A DNA stretch of 8,769 bases from a bacterium (GTDB taxonomy: Bacteria > UBA9089 > JASEGY01): the NCBI GenBank assembly GCA_030019105.1, contig JASEGY010000122.1:1-8769 (forward strand), in the 5' to 3' direction. Made by a program: the position numbers and the translations under genes. The notes below the pieces were generated by a model. That model did not search any database, had not been told where the DNA came from, and saw nothing but the letters and a program-made list of their open reading frames with translations. Within the stretch, counting starts at the first letter, position 1, and each line of letters starts with the position of its first letter. Below, one piece after another: positions 6,587 through 8,769 of the stretch.

Positions 6587-6906
6587 GAGCCAGGTGACCT
6601 CTCCAACAGTGTTATCCGTCTTTCAGCGTTTGCCAACATTTCCACAGTAGCCGCCCACTCAATAAAGTCCATCGCATCGCCTATTTCGCCGTTCTTATAA
6701 CGTGTATAAAAATCTGCTGACTTCAAAATATAGTGTTCCTCAAACTCTGCAATCTGATCTAACAATCGTGCCTTGAGTTCACGGATATGTTCGATCTCAC
6801 GTGCCAGCAATTTATCAATGGTCATATCCAGCACAGGGTCAACCGCCGAACTATCAACAGCAACATATTGTTCCAGCCGTCTGACTTTGTCAAGAGTCGT
6901 CATCAT
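6583..6906 (-). CDS. Putative antitoxin partner of the TumE-like protein
   Basis: A 107-residue acidic, helix-rich protein. A likely long helix or coiled coil spans about 30-60 (LLAREIEHIRELKARLLDQIAEFEEHY), and 'FYTRYKNGEIGDAMDFIEWAA' (66-86) matches the kind of block seen in partners of TumE-like proteins. No helix-turn-helix or other DNA-binding motif is obvious. The start (ATG 6904-6906) overlaps the leuA stop by one base (TAATG), with GGAAGG just upstream inside leuA; a second ATG follows immediately and could be used instead. The stop overlaps the downstream ORF as ATGA. Antitoxin function is inferred from position and partner, not from a known domain. Confidence 0.75.
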   Translation of the reverse strand: MMTTLDKVRRLEQYVAVDSSAVDPVLDMTIDKLLAREIEHIRELKARLLDQIAEFEEHYILKSADFYTRYKNGEIGDAMDFIEWAATVEMLANAERRITLLERSPGS

Positions 6907-8438
6907 TAGTCTTCCTTCCCCTTCCTTTCTCTCATCTTATAGACCAACCGGTTGACCGCGGCCAGATATGCCTTGGCACTGGCCTCAATCACATCGGTAC
7001 TGGCCCCCCGGCCGATGATTATCTCTCCTTTATGCTTAATTTTCACCATCGCCTCGCCCAGGGCGTCTTTTTTCTCAGTGACTGCCCTGACAGAAAAATC
7101 CATAAGTTCGCAGGGCAGACCGGTAATCTTGTCTATGGCCAGATAAATGGCATCCACCGGGCCATTACCCCAGACCTTTTCTTCAAAGACCTTATCCCCG
7201 CGCCTGAGTTTAACCGTGGCTTCGGGGATGATCTGCCTGCTGCCGCTTACCGTATAAACATCCTCCAGGGAAAATGTCTCCGGAATGCTAAAGACCTCAT
7301 CTTCCACCAGGGCAATGAGGTCTTCATCAAAGACCTCTTTTTTCTTGTCAGCCAGTTCCTTGAATCGAACAAAGGCTCCATTGAGCTCTTCCTTTGAAAG
7401 CTGATACCCCAGTTCGCCAAGCCGTTGCCCCAGGGCATGCCGGCCGGAAAGTTTTCCCAGAACAAGCCGGCTTTTGGAAAGACCGATCGTCTCAGGACGC
7501 ATAATCTCGTAGGTGCTGCGCTCCTTGAGTACCCCATCCTGGTGAATCCCGGATTCATGGGCAAAGGCATTCGCTCCCACAATCGCCTTATTGGGCTGCA
7601 CCGGTATTCCGGTCAGAGAAGAGACCATCCGTGAGATGGAATAGATTTCATCCAACTTGATCCCTGTCTCGGCCTTGAAATTGTCCGGCCTGGTAGCCAG
7701 GCTCATCACTACTTCCTCCAGAGAGGTATTTCCTGCCCGCTCACCCAGGCCGTTGACGGCACATTCTATCTGTCTTGCTCCAGCCAGGACAGCGCTTAAA
7801 GAATTCGCCGTGGCCATACCAAGATCATTGTGACAGTGAACACTGATGACTGCTTGGTCAATGTTTTTCACATTCTTTTTAATTCCCCTGATTAAATCGG
7901 CGAACTCAGCCGGGGTAGTATATCCTACCGTATCGGGGATATTGACGGTAGTGGCCCCGGCTTCAATTGCTATCTCCAGGACTTTGTAGAGATATTCGTG
8001 GTCAGACCGGGTGGCATCCATAGGAGAATATTCGACATCTTCGACATATCCCTTAGCCCGGGCGACCATTTCAGCCACTATCGCCAGAACTTCTTCCCTG
8101 GTCTTTCGAAATTGGTGTTTAAGATGGATATCAGAGGTGGAAATGAAGGTGTGGATTCGAGGCCGTTCAGCTATTTTAATAGCCTCGGCTGCCCGGTCGA
8201 TATCTTCCGCCCTGGCCCTGGCTAAACCGCAGATAATGGGGCCTTTTACTTCCCGGGCAATTAATTTTACCGCTTCAAAGTCGCCCGGGGAAGAAATGGG
8301 AAACCCGGCTTCGATGATGTCTACCCCCAGCCTGGATAGCTGTTTGGCAATAATTAACTTCTCCTCGGTACTCAGGTTTGCCCCTGGTGTTTGTTCCCCA
8401 TCTCTAAGCGTAGTATCAAAGATATATATGCGTTCCAT
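6906..8438 (-). CDS. leuA: 2-isopropylmalate synthase
   Basis: LeuA condenses 2-oxoisovalerate with acetyl-CoA, the committed step of leucine synthesis. At 510 residues it has the full type-1 length. The DRE-TIM barrel shows [13 protein letters not shown] (7-19), the metal-binding [13 protein letters not shown] (201-213) and [14 protein letters not shown] (229-242); [15 protein letters not shown] (96-110) is typical of LeuA and argues against homocitrate or citramalate synthase. The C-terminal regulatory domain is present (about 388-502, with [23 protein letters not shown]), so leucine feedback inhibition is likely. I chose the ATG at 8436-8438: the family N-terminus begins here and AAAGGGG lies at 8444-8450, whereas the upstream in-frame ATG at 8480 has no Shine-Dalgarno sequence and would add 14 atypical residues. 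The stop overlaps the next gene. Confidence 0.97.
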   Translation of the reverse strand: MERIYIFDTTLRDGEQTPGANLSTEEKLIIAKQLSRLGVDIIEAGFPISSPGDFEAVKLIAREVKGPIICGLARARAEDIDRAAEAIKIAERPRIHTFISTSDIHLKHQFRKTREEVLAIVAEMVARAKGYVEDVEYSPMDATRSDHEYLYKVLEIAIEAGATTVNIPDTVGYTTPAEFADLIRGIKKNVKNIDQAVISVHCHNDLGMATANSLSAVLAGARQIECAVNGLGERAGNTSLEEVVMSLATRPDNFKAETGIKLDEIYSISRMVSSLTGIPVQPNKAIVGANAFAHESGIHQDGVLKERSTYEIMRPETIGLSKSRLVLGKLSGRHALGQRLGELGYQLSKEELNGAFVRFKELADKKKEVFDEDLIALVEDEVFSIPETFSLEDVYTVSGSRQIIPEATVKLRRGDKVFEEKVWGNGPVDAIYLAIDKITGLPCELMDFSVRAVTEKKDALGEAMVKIKHKGEIIIGRGASTDVIEASAKAYLAAVNRLVYKMRERKGKED

Positions 8439-8490
8439 TTTAACCCCTTTCTCATCACTTATTGTAAGCGTAAAGGGCATAATACTACAG
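8439..8490 (-). promoter_or_regulatory. leuA 5' leader remnant
   Basis: Only 52 bases separate leuA from the MITE-like element. They contain the AAAGGGG Shine-Dalgarno (8444-8450) and -10-like hexamers TACAAT and TATTAT on the minus strand, neither with a convincing -35. No T-box or leucine-rich leader peptide is visible here. Confidence 0.35.
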
Positions 8491-8723
8491 CCCAGGGCAA
8501 CGCCCCACTGCCATTAAGTTAAGGGTAACTCTTTATGCTAAGGCGATATAGGGAGTATGTAATTCGTCCCGCAGTCACCTGTGAAGGGAATTTACCCTTT
8601 AGGGTTTCATTTGCAGCACAATACCAGGAGAATGAAAGGCTAAAGCCTAAACTCCTACCTTGCCAACCTATTGTGTTTCAAAAGCTTCGGCTTAACTTAA
8701 TGGCAGTGGGGCAACGCCCTGGG
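8491..8723. mobile_element. MITE-like element with 33-bp terminal inverted repeats
   Basis: The ends 8491-8523 and 8691-8723 are inverted copies of one 33-bp sequence, differing only in the 3-base loop of a GGGC-NNN-GCCC stem near each tip. The 233-bp interior holds nested hairpins: CACAATA/TATTGTG (8617-8623/8669-8675) enclosing AGGAG/CTCCT and AGGCT/AGCCT, an AAGGG/CCCTT pair at 8584-8599, and AAGC-TTCG-GCTT (8682-8693). It has no plausible transposase gene; a 70-codon open frame crossing it looks non-coding. I could not define target-site duplications. This layout fits a non-autonomous miniature element or a large REP/BIME-type palindrome. Confidence 0.7.
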
Positions 8724-8746
8724 TTAGGATCATATAAAACCAAGTA

Positions 8747-8759
8747 GCCCTGTAAGGGC
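8747..8759. repeat. Short palindrome GCCCT-GTA-AGGGC
   Basis: A perfect 5-bp stem with a 3-nt loop, 24 bases beyond the MITE-like element. It resembles small REP-type palindromes and may be the edge of another copy continuing past the window. Confidence 0.5.
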
Positions 8760-8769
8760 GAGACAAGGT

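Noticed and set aside
8439..8480. 14-residue N-terminal extension of LeuA from an upstream ATG
   Set aside because: No Shine-Dalgarno site, and the family N-terminus starts at the ATG at 8436-8438 that has one.
8535..8747. 70-codon plus-strand open frame upstream of leuA
   Set aside because: It runs through the inverted-repeat element and its right terminal repeat, has no Shine-Dalgarno site and no recognisable protein pattern.
8439..8769. T-box or leucine leader-peptide attenuator for leuA
   Set aside because: No T-box sequence, specifier-type stem or leucine-codon run was found; the hairpins present belong to the inverted-repeat element.

Overview
The window looks like a piece of a bacterial chromosome from an uncultured or poorly studied lineage. 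It carries a leucine-biosynthesis cluster on the minus strand, a large multidomain secreted protein, and the end of an efflux-type adaptor gene, separated by unusually repeat-rich intergenic DNA. The large protein combines PKD, cohesin and dockerin-like modules with a C-terminal 'YPNP...ETWIPF' FlgD-like/sorting domain. That style recalls candidate phyla such as Poribacteria, Desantisbacteria or Omnitrophota, but this is an impression from protein style; no taxonomic marker is present.

Layout from left to right. 1-462 (+): 3' part of a periplasmic adaptor (HlyD/RND type). 533-3562 (-): secreted 1009-residue protein, convergent with the adaptor gene. 3563-3724: spacer with a 33-bp hairpin built of 7-nt repeats. 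3725-4213 (-): leuD. 4210-4470 (-): small uncharacterised protein overlapping leuD by 4 nt. 4471-4875: gene-free 405-nt block of short tandem and inverted repeats. 4876-6156 (-): leuC with a GTG start and a 3' end written in repeat sequence. 6200-6586 and 6583-6906 (-): a TumE-like toxin and its candidate antitoxin. 6906-8438 (-): leuA. 8439-8769: leuA upstream region, mostly a 233-bp MITE-like element with 33-bp terminal inverted repeats.

Transcription of the leucine cluster would run right to left: leuA, antitoxin, toxin, leuC, (repeat block), small ORF, leuD. LeuA makes 2-isopropylmalate and LeuC/LeuD isomerise it to 3-isopropylmalate; leuB is not in the window. The candidate toxin-antitoxin pair is joined to leuA by a TAATG stop/start overlap and internally by ATGA, so it reads as part of the biosynthetic operon rather than as a separate island. 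The small ORF is coupled to leuD in the same way.

The most noteworthy features are the pair embedded in the leu operon, the 7-nt-period arrays in three separate places (one forming the C-terminal codons of leuC), the MITE-like element just upstream of leuA, and the cohesin plus dockerin on one secreted chain. No tRNA, rRNA, CRISPR array or transposase gene was seen.
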